A DNA stretch of 64,000 nt from Streptomyces sp. NRRL B-1140 (GCF_001280065.1 NZ_LGEA01000036.1:1-64000), one strand, 5' to 3'; numbered from the stretch's first letter, positions 1 to 11,076 are shown. Numbers and translations are program-made. The notes: generated from the letters alone by a model not told the origin.

Positions 1-110
1 TCCGACTCTATCAGATCTTTCCGATCCGATTTCCTCGGTGCTTTCCAGGTTCCCGCTTTCGCGTTTCCCTTTCCGGCGGTTCCGACTTTATCAGAAGTTC
101 TGAGTCGGAA
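1..110. repeat. Near-direct repeat pair plus inverted repeat, possible operator region
   Basis: The 15-mer TCCGACTCTATCAGA at 1-15 recurs at 81-95 with one mismatch (TCCGACTTTATCAGA). The second copy lies in an inverted repeat: TTCCGACT at 80-87 pairs with AGTCGGAA at 103-110, and CAGAA/TTCTG around position 97 pairs inside it. The stretch is less GC-rich than its surroundings. It may be a regulator-binding or recombination site for a gene left of the window. No protein gene is supported in 1-186. Confidence 0.4.
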
Positions 111-186
111 TTTCCATCCCGGCCGGGCATGGTCACCGTGCCTGAGTTGGCGCGGGTGCCCCGTCGTGAGGAGTTGTAAACCTACT

Positions 187-226
187 GGAGCGGGGCGCCT
201 CGATGCAAATCGAGGCGCCCCGCTCC
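187..226. terminator. Strong bidirectional hairpin terminator
   Basis: A perfect 18-bp inverted repeat (187-204 and 209-226) encloses a GCAA tetraloop. It lies about 30 bp past the stop codon of the RNase J gene on the minus strand, where a factor-independent terminator or 3'-stabilising hairpin is expected. There is no long U-run, as is common in Streptomyces. Confidence 0.85.
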
Positions 227-257
227 CAGTTGGCCCGGGCTCAGGCCCGATGGGTCG

Positions 258-1943
258 TCAGACCTCCACCACCACAGGCAGGATCATCGGCCGGCGCCGG
301 TAGGTGTCCGAGACCCACTTGCCCAGTGTGCGACGCACGAGCTGCTGGAGCTGGTGGGGTTCCACCACGCCGTCCTGGGCGGAGCGTTCGAGCACTTCCG
401 TGATCCTGGGGGCCACGTCGGCGAAGGCGGAGTCCTCGATGCCGGAGCCGCGGGCCTGGATGTGGGGGCCGCCGGTGATCTTCCCGGTGGAGGAGTCGAT
501 GACCACGAAGACCGAGATGATGCCCTCGTCGCCGAGGATCTTCCGGTCCTTGAGGGCCGGCTCACCCACGTCACCGACCGAGAGGCCGTCGACGTAGACG
601 TACCCGGCCTGGACCTTGCCAGAGATCTTCGCCTTGCCCTCGACGAGGTCGACGGCCACGCCGTCCTCGGCGATGACGATGCGGTCGTGCGGGACGCCGG
701 TCAGGGCGCCCAGCTCGGCGTTGGCCCGGAGGTGGCGCCACTCGCCGTGCACGGGCATCAGGTTCTTCGGGCGGCAGATGTTGTAGAAGTACAGCAGCTC
801 GCCCGCCGAGGCGTGGCCGGAGACGTGGACCTTGGCGTTCCCCTTGTGCACCACGTTGGCGCCCCAGCGGGTGAGGCCGTTGATCACACGGTAGACCGCG
901 TTCTCGTTGCCGGGGATCAGGGACGACGCCAGGATCACCGTGTCGCCCTGGACGATGCGGATCTGGTGGTCGCGGTTGGCCATGCGGGACAGGGCGGCCA
1001 TCGGCTCACCCTGGGAGCCCGTGCAGACCAGGACCACCTCGTTGTCCGGGAGGTCGTCGAGCGTCTTGACGTCCACGACCAGGCCGGGCGGGACCCGCAG
1101 ATAGCCCAGGTCACGGGCGATGCCCATGTTGCGGACCATGGAGCGGCCGACGAAGGCGACGCGGCGGCCGTACTCGTGCGCGGCGTCCAGGATCTGCTGG
1201 ATGCGGTGCACGTGGCTGGCGAAGCTCGCGACGATGATGCGCTTGCGGGCGCCGGCGAAGACCTGCCGCAGGACGTTGGAGATCTCCCGCTCGGGCGGGA
1301 CGAATCCCGGCACCTCGGCGTTGGTCGAGTCCGAGAGGAGGAGATCGATGCCTTCCTCGCTCAGACGTGCGAACGCGTGGAGGTCCGTGAGGCGGCTGTC
1401 CAGCGGGAGCTGGTCCATCTTGAAGTCGCCGGTATGGACCGCCATGCCCGCGGGGGTGCGGATGGCCACGGCCAGCGCGTCCGGGATGGAGTGGTTGACC
1501 GCGATGAACTCGCAGTCGAAGGGGCCGATGCGCTCGCGGTGCCCCTCCGCCACCTCGAGGGTGTAGGGGCGGATGCGGTGCTCCTGGAGCTTGGCCTCGA
1601 TGAGGGCGAGGGTCAGCTTGGAGCCGATCAGCGGGATGTCCGGCTTCTCGCGCAGGAGGAAGGGGACGCCGCCGATGTGGTCCTCGTGCCCGTGCGTGAG
1701 CACGATGCCCTCGATGTCGTCGAGGCGGTCCCTGATGGACGAGAAGTCCGGAAGGATCAAGTCGATTCCGGGCTGCTCCTCCTCGGGGAAGAGCACTCCG
1801 CAGTCGACGATCAGCAGACGGCCGCCGAATTCGAAGACCGTCATGTTGCGGCCGATCTCACCGAGGCCGCCGAGCGGGGTGACACGCAGGCCGCCTTCGG
1901 GGAGCGGCGGGGGCGTGCGGAGTTCGGGATGCGGATGACTCAA
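258..1943 (-). CDS. rnj: Ribonuclease J
   Basis: Metallo-beta-lactamase/beta-CASP ribonuclease (5'-3' exo- and endonuclease) for mRNA decay and rRNA maturation in the cytoplasm. The zinc motif HGHEDH is at residues 84-89, followed by the beta-CASP domain and the RNase J C-terminal domain. With the TTG start at 1943 the protein is 561 aa, the usual Streptomyces length. That start follows a good GAGGAGAG ribosome binding site. A longer reading frame to 2120 has no homology in its extra residues and runs through a perfect hairpin. The gene follows dapA in the same direction with about 150 bp between them, so it may have its own leader. Nothing in the protein looks degraded. Confidence 0.96.
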   Translation of the reverse strand: MSHPHPELRTPPPLPEGGLRVTPLGGLGEIGRNMTVFEFGGRLLIVDCGVLFPEEEQPGIDLILPDFSSIRDRLDDIEGIVLTHGHEDHIGGVPFLLREKPDIPLIGSKLTLALIEAKLQEHRIRPYTLEVAEGHRERIGPFDCEFIAVNHSIPDALAVAIRTPAGMAVHTGDFKMDQLPLDSRLTDLHAFARLSEEGIDLLLSDSTNAEVPGFVPPEREISNVLRQVFAGARKRIIVASFASHVHRIQQILDAAHEYGRRVAFVGRSMVRNMGIARDLGYLRVPPGLVVDVKTLDDLPDNEVVLVCTGSQGEPMAALSRMANRDHQIRIVQGDTVILASSLIPGNENAVYRVINGLTRWGANVVHKGNAKVHVSGHASAGELLYFYNICRPKNLMPVHGEWRHLRANAELGALTGVPHDRIVIAEDGVAVDLVEGKAKISGKVQAGYVYVDGLSVGDVGEPALKDRKILGDEGIISVFVVIDSSTGKITGGPHIQARGSGIEDSAFADVAPRITEVLERSAQDGVVEPHQLQQLVRRTLGKWVSDTYRRRPMILPVVVEV

Positions 1944-1958
1944 AAGACTCTCCTCACC

Positions 1959-1995
1959 ACGCGCGCCACGTACCGGTGGGGCACGTGGCGCGCGT
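1959..1995 (-). promoter_or_regulatory. Perfect 13-bp hairpin in the leader just upstream of the RNase J gene
   Basis: ACGCGCGCCACGT at 1959-1971 pairs exactly with 1983-1995 around an 11-nt loop. It ends 15 nt before the TTG start, next to the ribosome binding site, and 100 nt past the dapA stop. It could end dapA transcripts, or act as a structured leader controlling ribonuclease synthesis. The position fits either role. Confidence 0.55.
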
Positions 1996-2094
1996 GACGT
2001 TCGTGCAGAAGCAGTTGTGTGGGGTGTGCGGGCACCGGTGGCCCGCTTATTCAGTTGTGAAGCATGTGCGCGGGGGTCCGCGCGAAGTCTGATG

Positions 2095-2994
2095 TCAGAG
2101 CTGTACCCCGCCGGCAGCAAGATCGATCTTGAGTTGCTCGATCTCTTCGGGCGCGCATTCGACCATGGGGGCGCGCAGCGGCCCGGCGGGCAGTCCCTGC
2201 AGGGCGAGCGCCGCCTTGGTCGTCATCACGCCCTGGGTGCGGAACATGCCCGTGTAGACGGCGAGCAGCTTCTGGTGGATCTCGGTGGCCTTCTGGACGT
2301 CGCCCGAGGTGTACGCCTCGACCAGGGCGCGCAGCTCGGGGGTGACGACGTGCCCGACGACCGAGACGAAACCGACCGCGCCGACGGAGAGCAGGGGCAG
2401 GTTCAGCATGTCGTCGCCGGAGTACCAGGCGAGGCCGGAGCGGGCGATGGCCCAGCTGGCGCGGCCGAGGTCGCCCTTGGCGTCCTTGTTGGCGACGATG
2501 CGCGGGTGCTCGGCGAGGCGGACGAGCGTCTCGGTGCTGATCGGGACGCCGCTGCGGCCGGGGATGTCGTAGAGCATCACCGGAAGGCCGGTGGTGTCGG
2601 CGACGGCGGTGAAGTGCCGGTACAGGCCCTCCTGCGGCGGCTTGTTGTAGTACGGGGTCACGACGAGCAGGCCGTGTGCGCCGGTGCGTTCCGCTGTCCG
2701 GGCGAGTTCCATGCTGTGGTGGGTGTCGTTGGTGCCGACTCCGGCCACCACGTGGGCGCGGTCGCCGACCGCCTCCAGGACCGCCCGTACGAGATCCGCT
2801 TTCTCCGCGTCGCTGGTGGTCGGGGACTCGCCGGTGGTGCCGTTGATGACCAGGCCGTCGTTGCCTGCGTCCACCAGATGGGCGGCGAGCCGCTGCGCGC
2901 CGTCGAGGTCGAGTGCGCCGTCCGCCGTGAAGGGCGTGACCATGGCGGTGAGGACCCGCCCGAAGGGGGTCTGCGGAGTCGAGGTCGGAGCCAT
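2095..2994 (-). CDS. dapA: 4-hydroxy-tetrahydrodipicolinate synthase
   Basis: Condenses pyruvate with aspartate semialdehyde, the first committed step of the diaminopimelate/lysine pathway. It is a 299-aa TIM-barrel aldolase of class I. The active-site tyrosine lies in TPYYNKP (about residues 113-119) and the Schiff-base lysine is K170 in VANKDAKG. GTTGES at 52-57 is the conserved substrate loop. The gene lies between thyX and the RNase J gene, both in the same direction. dapB, a later step, is only about 2.6 kb away but in a separate unit. The start has little visible ribosome binding site, so translation may be weak or leaderless. Confidence 0.95.
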   Translation of the reverse strand: MAPTSTPQTPFGRVLTAMVTPFTADGALDLDGAQRLAAHLVDAGNDGLVINGTTGESPTTSDAEKADLVRAVLEAVGDRAHVVAGVGTNDTHHSMELARTAERTGAHGLLVVTPYYNKPPQEGLYRHFTAVADTTGLPVMLYDIPGRSGVPISTETLVRLAEHPRIVANKDAKGDLGRASWAIARSGLAWYSGDDMLNLPLLSVGAVGFVSVVGHVVTPELRALVEAYTSGDVQKATEIHQKLLAVYTGMFRTQGVMTTKAALALQGLPAGPLRAPMVECAPEEIEQLKIDLAAGGVQL

Positions 2995-3068
2995 GGGTTA
3001 CACGCTACTCGTTGCTCAGGACCGGGTCTGCCCATGGGGCAGGCGACAAGTCGTGACAAAGTTGGAGC

Positions 3069-3104
3069 CCGGCACTGCCTGCTCGGGGGTTCAAGCAGTG
3101 CCGG
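3069..3104 (-). terminator. 10-bp hairpin between thyX and dapA
   Basis: CCGGCACTGC at 3069-3078 pairs exactly with 3095-3104 across a 16-nt loop. It lies about 100 nt past the thyX stop and about 75 nt before the dapA start. It may end or attenuate thyX transcripts. There is no U-tract. Confidence 0.5.
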
Positions 3105-3206
3105 ACCCGTTTGATCAGGCTAGATGAACTTCTCCAAATGCCGCAATACGGACACTTCGCGCGGCTGAACCGCACATCTGTACCTGATCGGGAAACCCGG
3201 GACGCC

Positions 3207-3947
3207 TTACGGCGCCACGCGTCCGTTCGCGTTGAAGGCGGCGTAGGTGAGCGGCATGAGGCGGGACCACTCGGCCTCCATCTTCTCGCCGACCATCTCG
3301 ATCTCGCGCTGCGGGAAGGACGGGACCTTCGCCAGCTCGTGCTGGGTGCGCAGGCCGAGGAAGTGCATCAGCGAGCGGGCGTTGCAGGTGGCGTACATCG
3401 ACGAGTACAGGCCGACGGGCAGGACGGCGCGGGCGACCTCGCGCGCGACGCCGGCGGCGAGCATCTCCTGGTAGGCCTCGTACGCCTGCCGGTACGAGTC
3501 CTCCATGACGCGGCCGGTCAGCTCCTGCTGGGCCCGGGTGCCCTCGACGAAGACGTACTTGCCCGGGCGGCCTTCCTGGACCAGCTTGCGGGACTCGTCG
3601 GGGACGTAGAAGACGGGCTGCAGCTCGCGGTAGCGGCCGCTCTCCTCGTTGTACGACCAGCCGACGCGGTGCCGCATGAACTCCCGGAAGACGAAGATCG
3701 GGGCGCTGATGAGGAAGGTCATCGAGTTGTGCTCGAAGGGGCTGCCGTGCCGGTCCCGCATCAGGTAGTTGATCAGGCCCTTGGAACGCTCGGGGTCCTT
3801 CTGCAGCTCGTCCAGGGACTGCTCGCCCAGGGTCGAGACCCGGGCCGCGAAAAGGACGTCCGCGTCGGACGCGGTGTGCTTGACCAGCTCGACGGTGACG
3901 TCGCTGCGGTAGCTGGGCTTGAGGTCGTCGGCGGGGGTGTCGGTCAC
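3207..3947 (-). CDS. thyX: FAD-dependent thymidylate synthase ThyX
   Basis: Makes dTMP from dUMP with methylene-tetrahydrofolate as carbon donor and FAD/NADPH as reductant. The protein is 246 aa, typical of ThyX. The signature RHRxxSxxxxxxxR is visible as RHRVGWSYNEESGR (residues 92-105, where the usual later Ser is S103). The GTG start at 3947 has GGGAAGG about 10 nt upstream. It heads the thyX-dapA-RNase J series on the minus strand and diverges from the small gene at 4124. Confidence 0.95.
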   Translation of the reverse strand: MTDTPADDLKPSYRSDVTVELVKHTASDADVLFAARVSTLGEQSLDELQKDPERSKGLINYLMRDRHGSPFEHNSMTFLISAPIFVFREFMRHRVGWSYNEESGRYRELQPVFYVPDESRKLVQEGRPGKYVFVEGTRAQQELTGRVMEDSYRQAYEAYQEMLAAGVAREVARAVLPVGLYSSMYATCNARSLMHFLGLRTQHELAKVPSFPQREIEMVGEKMEAEWSRLMPLTYAAFNANGRVAP

Positions 3948-4123
3948 GGTTGGCAGGGCCTTCCCATCTCGTCGTGTGGCGACGCCACTCTACGGCCCGG
4001 CCGATTCAGCACGATCGGTGCCGTGCCGCAATGAAGTCGGTGAAACAGGGCACCTCTGAGGGAGTTCGTTCGTCTCTACAGACGAAAGTGATCCGTTCCA
4101 CCCTTGAAGGAGACGTACCCCTG

Positions 4124-4363
4124 ATGTTCGGTCGGCGTGAACCCGTACCGTTTGCCTTCGTCGCCGAGGCCGACAGGTTCCGCAGCAATGTCACTCCCCC
4201 ACCGCGTGAGCGGTCGACCGTCGGCCAGATGGCCGGGCGTTGGCTGCTGGGGCTCACCCTCGTGGCGGGGCTCGTGGGGTCCCTGGTCATCGGAACGCCC
4301 GCGCTGACGCCCGACAGGACGGCTGATCAGCCTCAGCAGTCGCAGGCGTCCGAAAGGCGCTGA
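4124..4363 (+). CDS. Small single-span membrane protein, unknown function
   Basis: Predicted 79-aa protein with a charged N-terminal half and one hydrophobic helix (about residues 39-58, rich in L, G and V), then a short polar Gln/Ser tail. The ATG at 4124 was chosen because AAGGAGA lies about 11 nt upstream; the frame stays open back to 3950, but those extra codons look like leader. A short inverted repeat (4069-4086, TTCGTCT/AGACGAA) lies in the leader. The family is not recognised. It sits beside a second membrane protein gene with a PH-like domain. Confidence 0.6.
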   Translation: MFGRREPVPFAFVAEADRFRSNVTPPPRERSTVGQMAGRWLLGLTLVAGLVGSLVIGTPALTPDRTADQPQQSQASERR

Positions 4364-4474
4364 CCCGCACCGGGCCGGCGGTGACTCCATCCGGCCCCCG
4401 CCGGTGGTGACCGGGGACACAGATCGGTAGCCTCACCGGGCACAGCCCACGCATGGATCGAGTGAGGACCAGCC

Positions 4475-5029
4475 GTGCCCCTGCCCTTCCTGACGGCCGA
4501 CCGCGTTTTCGAGGCGACGGACGACGTTCCGTTGCCCCACGAAGACCGTGACCGCTGGCGGCGTCCGTACCGGCCCGGGCCGTGGCGGGTCGTGGTGGCC
4601 GCGCTCGCGCTGCTGCTCGCCTCGTTCGTGCTGTTCGCCGCTGTCATCATCGCCGCGACGGCCCAACTCGCCTCTGCTGCCCTGGTGTTCGGCGTGGCGC
4701 TGCTCGTCATCGCCGCGGCGCTGCGGCTGCTGCGCGTGGGCGTGTGGGTCAGTGCGCGCGGGCTGCGGCACGTGGGCTTCCTCACGACGCGTACGGCGTC
4801 CTGGGAGCAGGTCGTCTCCGTGCGGACGGTGCAGCAGCCGGTGCGCTGGCTGGGACTGCCCAGGACCGTGCAGGGGCAGGCGCTGCTGCTCGGGCGCCAG
4901 GGCCGGGAGGCGGGTGAGCTGCCTCCCCTGATGACCACGCACAACGCGGACTTCCTGGGCCGCCCGGAGGCCTTCGACAGGGCGGCCGACTCCGTCGAGG
5001 CGTGGGCCGAGGACTACGGTCCGCGCTGA
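4475..5029 (+). CDS. Membrane protein with PH-like domain
   Basis: Predicted 184-aa protein. Two adjacent transmembrane helices (about residues 36-60 and 63-82) are followed by a soluble part that begins VWVSARGLRHVGFLT and continues with a Trp-Glu-Gln-Val segment. This arrangement is typical of bacterial PH domain (YdbT/PH_6-like) membrane proteins. The molecular role is unknown. The GTG start at 4475 has GTGAGGA just upstream. It ends before a strong bidirectional terminator shared with the convergent gene at 5105. Confidence 0.75.
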   Translation: MPLPFLTADRVFEATDDVPLPHEDRDRWRRPYRPGPWRVVVAALALLLASFVLFAAVIIAATAQLASAALVFGVALLVIAAALRLLRVGVWVSARGLRHVGFLTTRTASWEQVVSVRTVQQPVRWLGLPRTVQGQALLLGRQGREAGELPPLMTTHNADFLGRPEAFDRAADSVEAWAEDYGPR

Positions 5030-5047
5030 CGTCCCAAGCCTCATGGC

Positions 5048-5085
5048 GGAGGGGCCGGACCGTGAGAGAACGGTCCGGCCCCTCC
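5048..5085. terminator. Bidirectional terminator, perfect 16-bp stem
   Basis: Arms 5048-5063 and 5070-5085 are exact complements with a 6-nt loop. The hairpin lies between two convergent genes (ending at 5029 and 5105) and can serve both. Confidence 0.88.
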
Positions 5086-5104
5086 GTCATGCGTGGGCCG
5101 CGGT

Positions 5105-5560
5105 TCAGGCCGCTTCGGGCTGCTTGCCGTCGTGCAGGGCGATCGCGCGCTGCATGGCCTTGCGGGCACGCGGGGTGTCACGGGCGTCGTGGTAGGCGAC
5201 GGCGAGGCGGAACCAGGTGCGCCAGTCTTCTGGGGCGTCCTCCGTCTCGGCCTTGCGCCGGGCGAAGACCTCGTCGGCCGAGTCGCGGTCGATGCGCCCG
5301 CTGGGGGTGCGCCGCAGTTCGTCGACGGGCAGGCCGCCCTCGGCGTCGAGTTCGGCGGCGAGTTGACCGGCCTTGCGGGCGAACTGGGTGTTCTTCCACA
5401 GGAACCACAGACCGATGACCGGCAGGATCAGCACGGCGACACCGAAGGTGACGGTGAGGGGCGTACCGATCTCGATGAGCAGGACGCCGCGGCTGCCGAC
5501 CAGGACGAAGTAGACGACCAGGACGGCTGCGGTGAGGGCGTAGGTGAGCTTCGCACGCAT
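5105..5560 (-). CDS. Small membrane protein with TPR-like C-terminus
   Basis: Predicted 151-aa protein. Two hydrophobic helices lie near residues 5-25 and 33-55, followed by a charged linker. A helical part at about residues 112-145, including a WRTWFRLAVAYHDA segment, looks like a single tetratricopeptide repeat. Function unknown; proteins of this kind are common in Streptomyces. The gene follows dapB by about 13 nt on the same strand, so the two are probably co-transcribed. Confidence 0.75.
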   Translation of the reverse strand: MRAKLTYALTAAVLVVYFVLVGSRGVLLIEIGTPLTVTFGVAVLILPVIGLWFLWKNTQFARKAGQLAAELDAEGGLPVDELRRTPSGRIDRDSADEVFARRKAETEDAPEDWRTWFRLAVAYHDARDTPRARKAMQRAIALHDGKQPEAA

Positions 5561-5573
5561 GACGGTCAGGGGC

Positions 5574-7730
<2,157 letters not shown>

Positions 7731-7734
<4 letters not shown>

Positions 7735-9947
7735 TTGTCGCCGTCGTCCTTCGTCTCGTCGCCGTCTTCGCCCTCGATGACCGGGATCAGGGAGAGCTTG
7801 CCGCGGGAGTCGATCTCGGCGATCTCGACCTGGACCTTCTGGCCCACACCGAGGACGTCCTCGACGTTCTCCACACGCTTGCCGCCGGCCAGCTTGCGGA
7901 TCTGCGAGATGTGCAGCAGACCGTCCTTGCCGGGCAGCAGGGAGACGAACGCGCCGAAGGTGGTCGTCTTGACGACCGTGCCCAGGTAGCGCTCGCCGAC
8001 CTCGGGCATCGTCGGGTTGGCGATGCCGTTGATCGTGGTGCGGGCGGCCTCGGCGGAGGGGCCGTCGGCGGCACCGATGTAGATGGTGCCGTCGTCCTCG
8101 ATCGTGATCTCGGCGCCGGTGTCCTCCTGGATCTGGTTGATCATCTTGCCCTTGGGGCCGATGACCTCGCCGATCTTGTCCACGGGGATCTTGACGGTGA
8201 TGATCCGCGGGGCGTTCGGGGACATCTCGTCCGGCGTGTCGATCGCTTCCATCATCACGTCGAGGATGTGGAGGCGGGCGTCACGGGCCTGCTTGAGGGC
8301 CGCGGCCAGGACGGAGGCCGGGATGCCGTCCAGCTTGGTGTCGAGCTGGAGGGCGGTCACGAAGTCCTTGGTGCCGGCGACCTTGAAGTCCATGTCGCCG
8401 AAGGCGTCCTCCGCACCGAGGATGTCGGTGAGGGTGACGTAGTGCGTCTCGCCCTCGATCTCCTGTGAGATCAGGCCCATGGCGATACCGGCGACGGGGG
8501 CCTTCAGCGGCACACCGGCGTTCAGCAGCGACATGGTGGAGGCGCAGACCGAGCCCATGGACGTCGAGCCGTTGGAGCTCAGCGCCTCGGAGACCTGGCG
8601 GATCGCGTAGGGGAACTCCTCGCGCGTCGGCAGGACCGGCACCAGGGCGCGCTCGGCGAGGGCGCCGTGGCCGATCTCGCGGCGCTTCGGGGAGCCGACG
8701 CGGCCGGTCTCGCCGGTGGAGTACGGCGGGAAGTTGTAGTTGTGCATGTAGCGCTTGCGGGTCACCGGGGAGAGGGTGTCCAGCTGCTGCTCCATGCGGA
8801 GCATGTTCAGGGTGGTGACGCCCAGGATCTGGGTCTCGCCACGCTCGAACACCGCGGAGCCGTGGACCCGCGGGATGGCCTCGACCTCGGCGGCCAGGGT
8901 GCGGATGTCGGTGACACCGCGGCCGTCGATGCGCTTCTTCTCCTTGATGACACGCTCACGGACCAGGGTCTTGGTCAGCGAGCGGTACGCGGCGGAGATC
9001 TCCTTCTCGCGGCCCTCGAACTCCGGCAGGAGCTTCTCGGCGGCCAGACCCTTGACGCGGTCCAGCTCGGCCTCGCGCTCCTGCTTGCCGGCGATGGTCA
9101 GCGCGGAGGCCAGCTCCGGGCGGACGGCGGCGGTGAGCGCCTCCAGGACGTCGTCCTGGTAGTCGAGGAAGATCGGGAACTCGCCGGTGGGCTTGGCGGC
9201 CTTGGCGGCGAGGTCCGACTGGGCCTTGCAGAGGACCTTGATGAAGGGCTTCGCGGCTTCGAGACCGGCGGCGACGACCTCCTCGGTCGGCGCCTCGGCG
9301 CCGCCCTCGACCAGCTTGATGGTCTTCTCGGTGGCCTCGGCCTCGACCATCATGATCGCGACGTCGCCGTCCTCAAGGACGCGGCCCGCGACGACCATGT
9401 CGAACGCGGCGTCCTCGAGCTCGGTGTGCGTCGGGAAGGCCACCCACTGGCCGCGGATCAGCGCGACGCGGACGCCGCCGATCGGGCCGGAGAAGGGCAG
9501 GCCGGCCAGCTGCGTGGACGCGGACGCGGCGTTGATCGCGACGACGTCGTACAGGTGGTCGGGGTTGAGCGCCATGATCGTGGCGACGACCTGGATCTCG
9601 TTGCGCAGGCCCTTCTTGAAGGACGGGCGCAGCGGGCGGTCGATCAGGCGGCAGGTCAGGATGGCGTCCTCGGAGGGACGGCCCTCACGGCGGAAGAAGC
9701 TGCCGGGGATCTTGCCGGCGGCGTACATCCGCTCCTCGACGTCCACCGTCAGGGGGAAGAAGTCGAGCTGGTCCTTGGGGTTCTTGGAGGCGGTGGTGGC
9801 CGACAGCACCATGGTGTCGTCGTCCAGGTACGCCACGGCGGAGCCGGCGGCCTGCTTGGCCAGGCGGCCCGTCTCGAAGCGGATGGTGCGAGTGCCGAAG
9901 GCGCCGTTGTCGATGACGGCCTCGGCGTAGTGGGTCTCGTTCTCCAC
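7731..9947 (-). CDS. pnp: Polynucleotide phosphorylase / guanosine pentaphosphate synthetase
   Basis: Phosphorolytic 3'-5' exoribonuclease and 3' polymerase. In Streptomyces the same protein was described as GpsI, able to make pppGpp. At 738 aa it has two RNase PH-like domains, a KH domain with an IGPKGK loop and an S1 domain near the end, then a short acidic tail. The GTG start at 9947 begins [11 protein letters not shown], matching known Streptomyces PNPases, and GAGGAGAT lies 8 nt upstream. The frame is open to 10076, but that part is leader with hairpins. It follows rpsO in the classical rpsO-pnp arrangement. Confidence 0.96.
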
Positions 9948-10048
9948 TAGCGTTATCTCCTCGTCCTCGTCCCGTCGCTGCCCGTGTGGCAGGGGGACGG
10001 TCGCGGAGAAGCGCTCCGGGCTGTGCGGGCCGGTCTTCGATCGAAGCA

Positions 10049-10070
10049 CCCGGGGCTCGCTTCCCCCGGG
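10049..10070 (-). promoter_or_regulatory. Hairpin in the rpsO-pnp intergenic region
   Basis: CCCGGGG at 10049-10055 pairs with 10064-10070 around an 8-nt loop. Just downstream on the transcript is the palindrome CTTCGATCGAAG (10035-10046). In Streptomyces coelicolor the rpsO-pnp spacer carries a stem-loop processed by RNase III; this is the matching place, but the cleavage itself is inferred. Confidence 0.5.
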
Positions 10071-10193
10071 GGCCACTACCGAGGACCGGCGGCGGCTGGG
10101 TGCGCCTCTCCTCTTCTTGTTGTGCCGTGTCGTCCGTATTGCGTTGTGCTACCACACTACAAAGCCGCGGTGACACTCCGCACGTACAGCAAA

Positions 10194-10226
10194 GGGAGCG
10201 GTCCCCTTTCTTCGGGAACCGCTCCC
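10194..10226 (-). terminator. rpsO terminator with expected read-through into pnp
   Basis: The 13-bp inverted repeat 10194-10206/10214-10226 has one G-U wobble and a 7-nt loop. It lies 11 nt past the rpsO stop, and the minus-strand transcript continues UUUGCU. Partial termination would set the ratio of S15 to PNPase mRNA. Confidence 0.7.
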
Positions 10227-10237
10227 CTCACGGCGTC

Positions 10238-10525
10238 TTACTTGGCGCCCGCCGCACCGCGACGGATGCCGAGGCGGTCGACCAGCGTACGGAAGCGCTG
10301 GATGTCCTTCTTCGCCAGGTACTGGAGAAGGCGGCGACGCTGACCCACCAGGATCAGCAGACCACGACGGGAGTGGTGGTCGTGCTTGTGGGTCTTGAGG
10401 TGCTCGGTCAGGTCCGAGATGCGGCGCGTGAGCATGGCGACCTGGACCTCGGGGGAGCCGGTGTCGCCCTCCTTCTGGCCGAACTCGGTGATGATCTGCT
10501 TCTTCGTAGCGGCGTCGAGCGGCAC
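10238..10525 (-). CDS. rpsO: 30S ribosomal protein S15
   Basis: Primary 16S rRNA-binding protein of the small-subunit platform. The 95-aa length is standard. The sequence begins [15 protein letters not shown] after the initiator and carries the conserved H-x-H-D-H-H-S-R-R stretch near residues 40-50. The GTG start at 10525 has GAGGAGT upstream; an upstream start at 10591 would add residues with no S15 homology. It is the first gene of the rpsO-pnp-peptidase-dapB series. Confidence 0.97.
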   Translation of the reverse strand: MPLDAATKKQIITEFGQKEGDTGSPEVQVAMLTRRISDLTEHLKTHKHDHHSRRGLLILVGQRRRLLQYLAKKDIQRFRTLVDRLGIRRGAAGAK

Positions 10526-10793
10526 GCGTACTCCTCGTAGTCTGTGGTGGCCACCGAGTGCCCCCGGTCTGTGTCTCGGGGGAGCTTCCATGACTCGGAA
10601 GGCGGGGATCCGCTGAGCGCGGCCTCCAGAGCGGTGGGCTCCGGGGGTGCGTACACAAACGGCCGTCGACCAGGGTACCAGGCGACCGGGGTCCCGTTTG
10701 CCCTGGTCCCTCGAACCTCCCGGCCGGGGCGGAGGGGGCCACTAGGGTGAGCAGGTTCGGATGGTTCGTACGTCGGGAAGGGGTCGCTGCGGC

Positions 10794-11069
10794 ATGGCGG
10801 AGACGGCTGAGGAGATCAAGGCACGCAAGGAGCGGGAGCGGGACGAGCTCTACGCCCTCGACATCTCCGGTGTCGAGTGGCACAGCGCGCCGGGCACCGA
10901 GGCGCACGAGGAGCGGGTGGAGATCGCCTACCTGCCCGAGGGGGCCGTGGCGATGCGGTCGTCGCTCGACCCGGGCACGGTGCTGCGCTACACGGAGGCG
11001 GAGTGGCGGGCGTTCGTGCTGGGGGCGCGGGACGGGGAGTTCGATCTTGAGCCCGGCTCCGCGGAGTAG
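10794..11069 (+). CDS. DUF397-like small protein
   Basis: Predicted 91-aa acidic protein. Its second half (GVEWHSAPG early, then AEWRAFVLGARDGEFDL near the end) matches the DUF397 family. Small DUF397 proteins are numerous in Streptomyces and are often paired with helix-turn-helix regulators, as in the BldB/WhiJ-type systems. No regulator gene is adjacent, so it is an orphan. The ATG at 10794 fits best; a start at 10761 is possible. It is convergent with eccD. Confidence 0.7.
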   Translation: MAETAEEIKARKERERDELYALDISGVEWHSAPGTEAHEERVEIAYLPEGAVAMRSSLDPGTVLRYTEAEWRAFVLGARDGEFDLEPGSAE

Positions 11070-11076
11070 TGGGGAC

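Noticed and set aside
129..179. Tiny plus-strand frame of 16 codons after ATG at 129
   Set aside because: Too short, no ribosome binding site, and followed directly by the terminator; no support as a gene.
354..1997. Long plus-strand reading frame over the RNase J gene
   Set aside because: Antisense shadow of a high-GC gene; composition is Val/Asp/Ala/Arg-rich with no domain, while the minus-strand frame is clearly RNase J.
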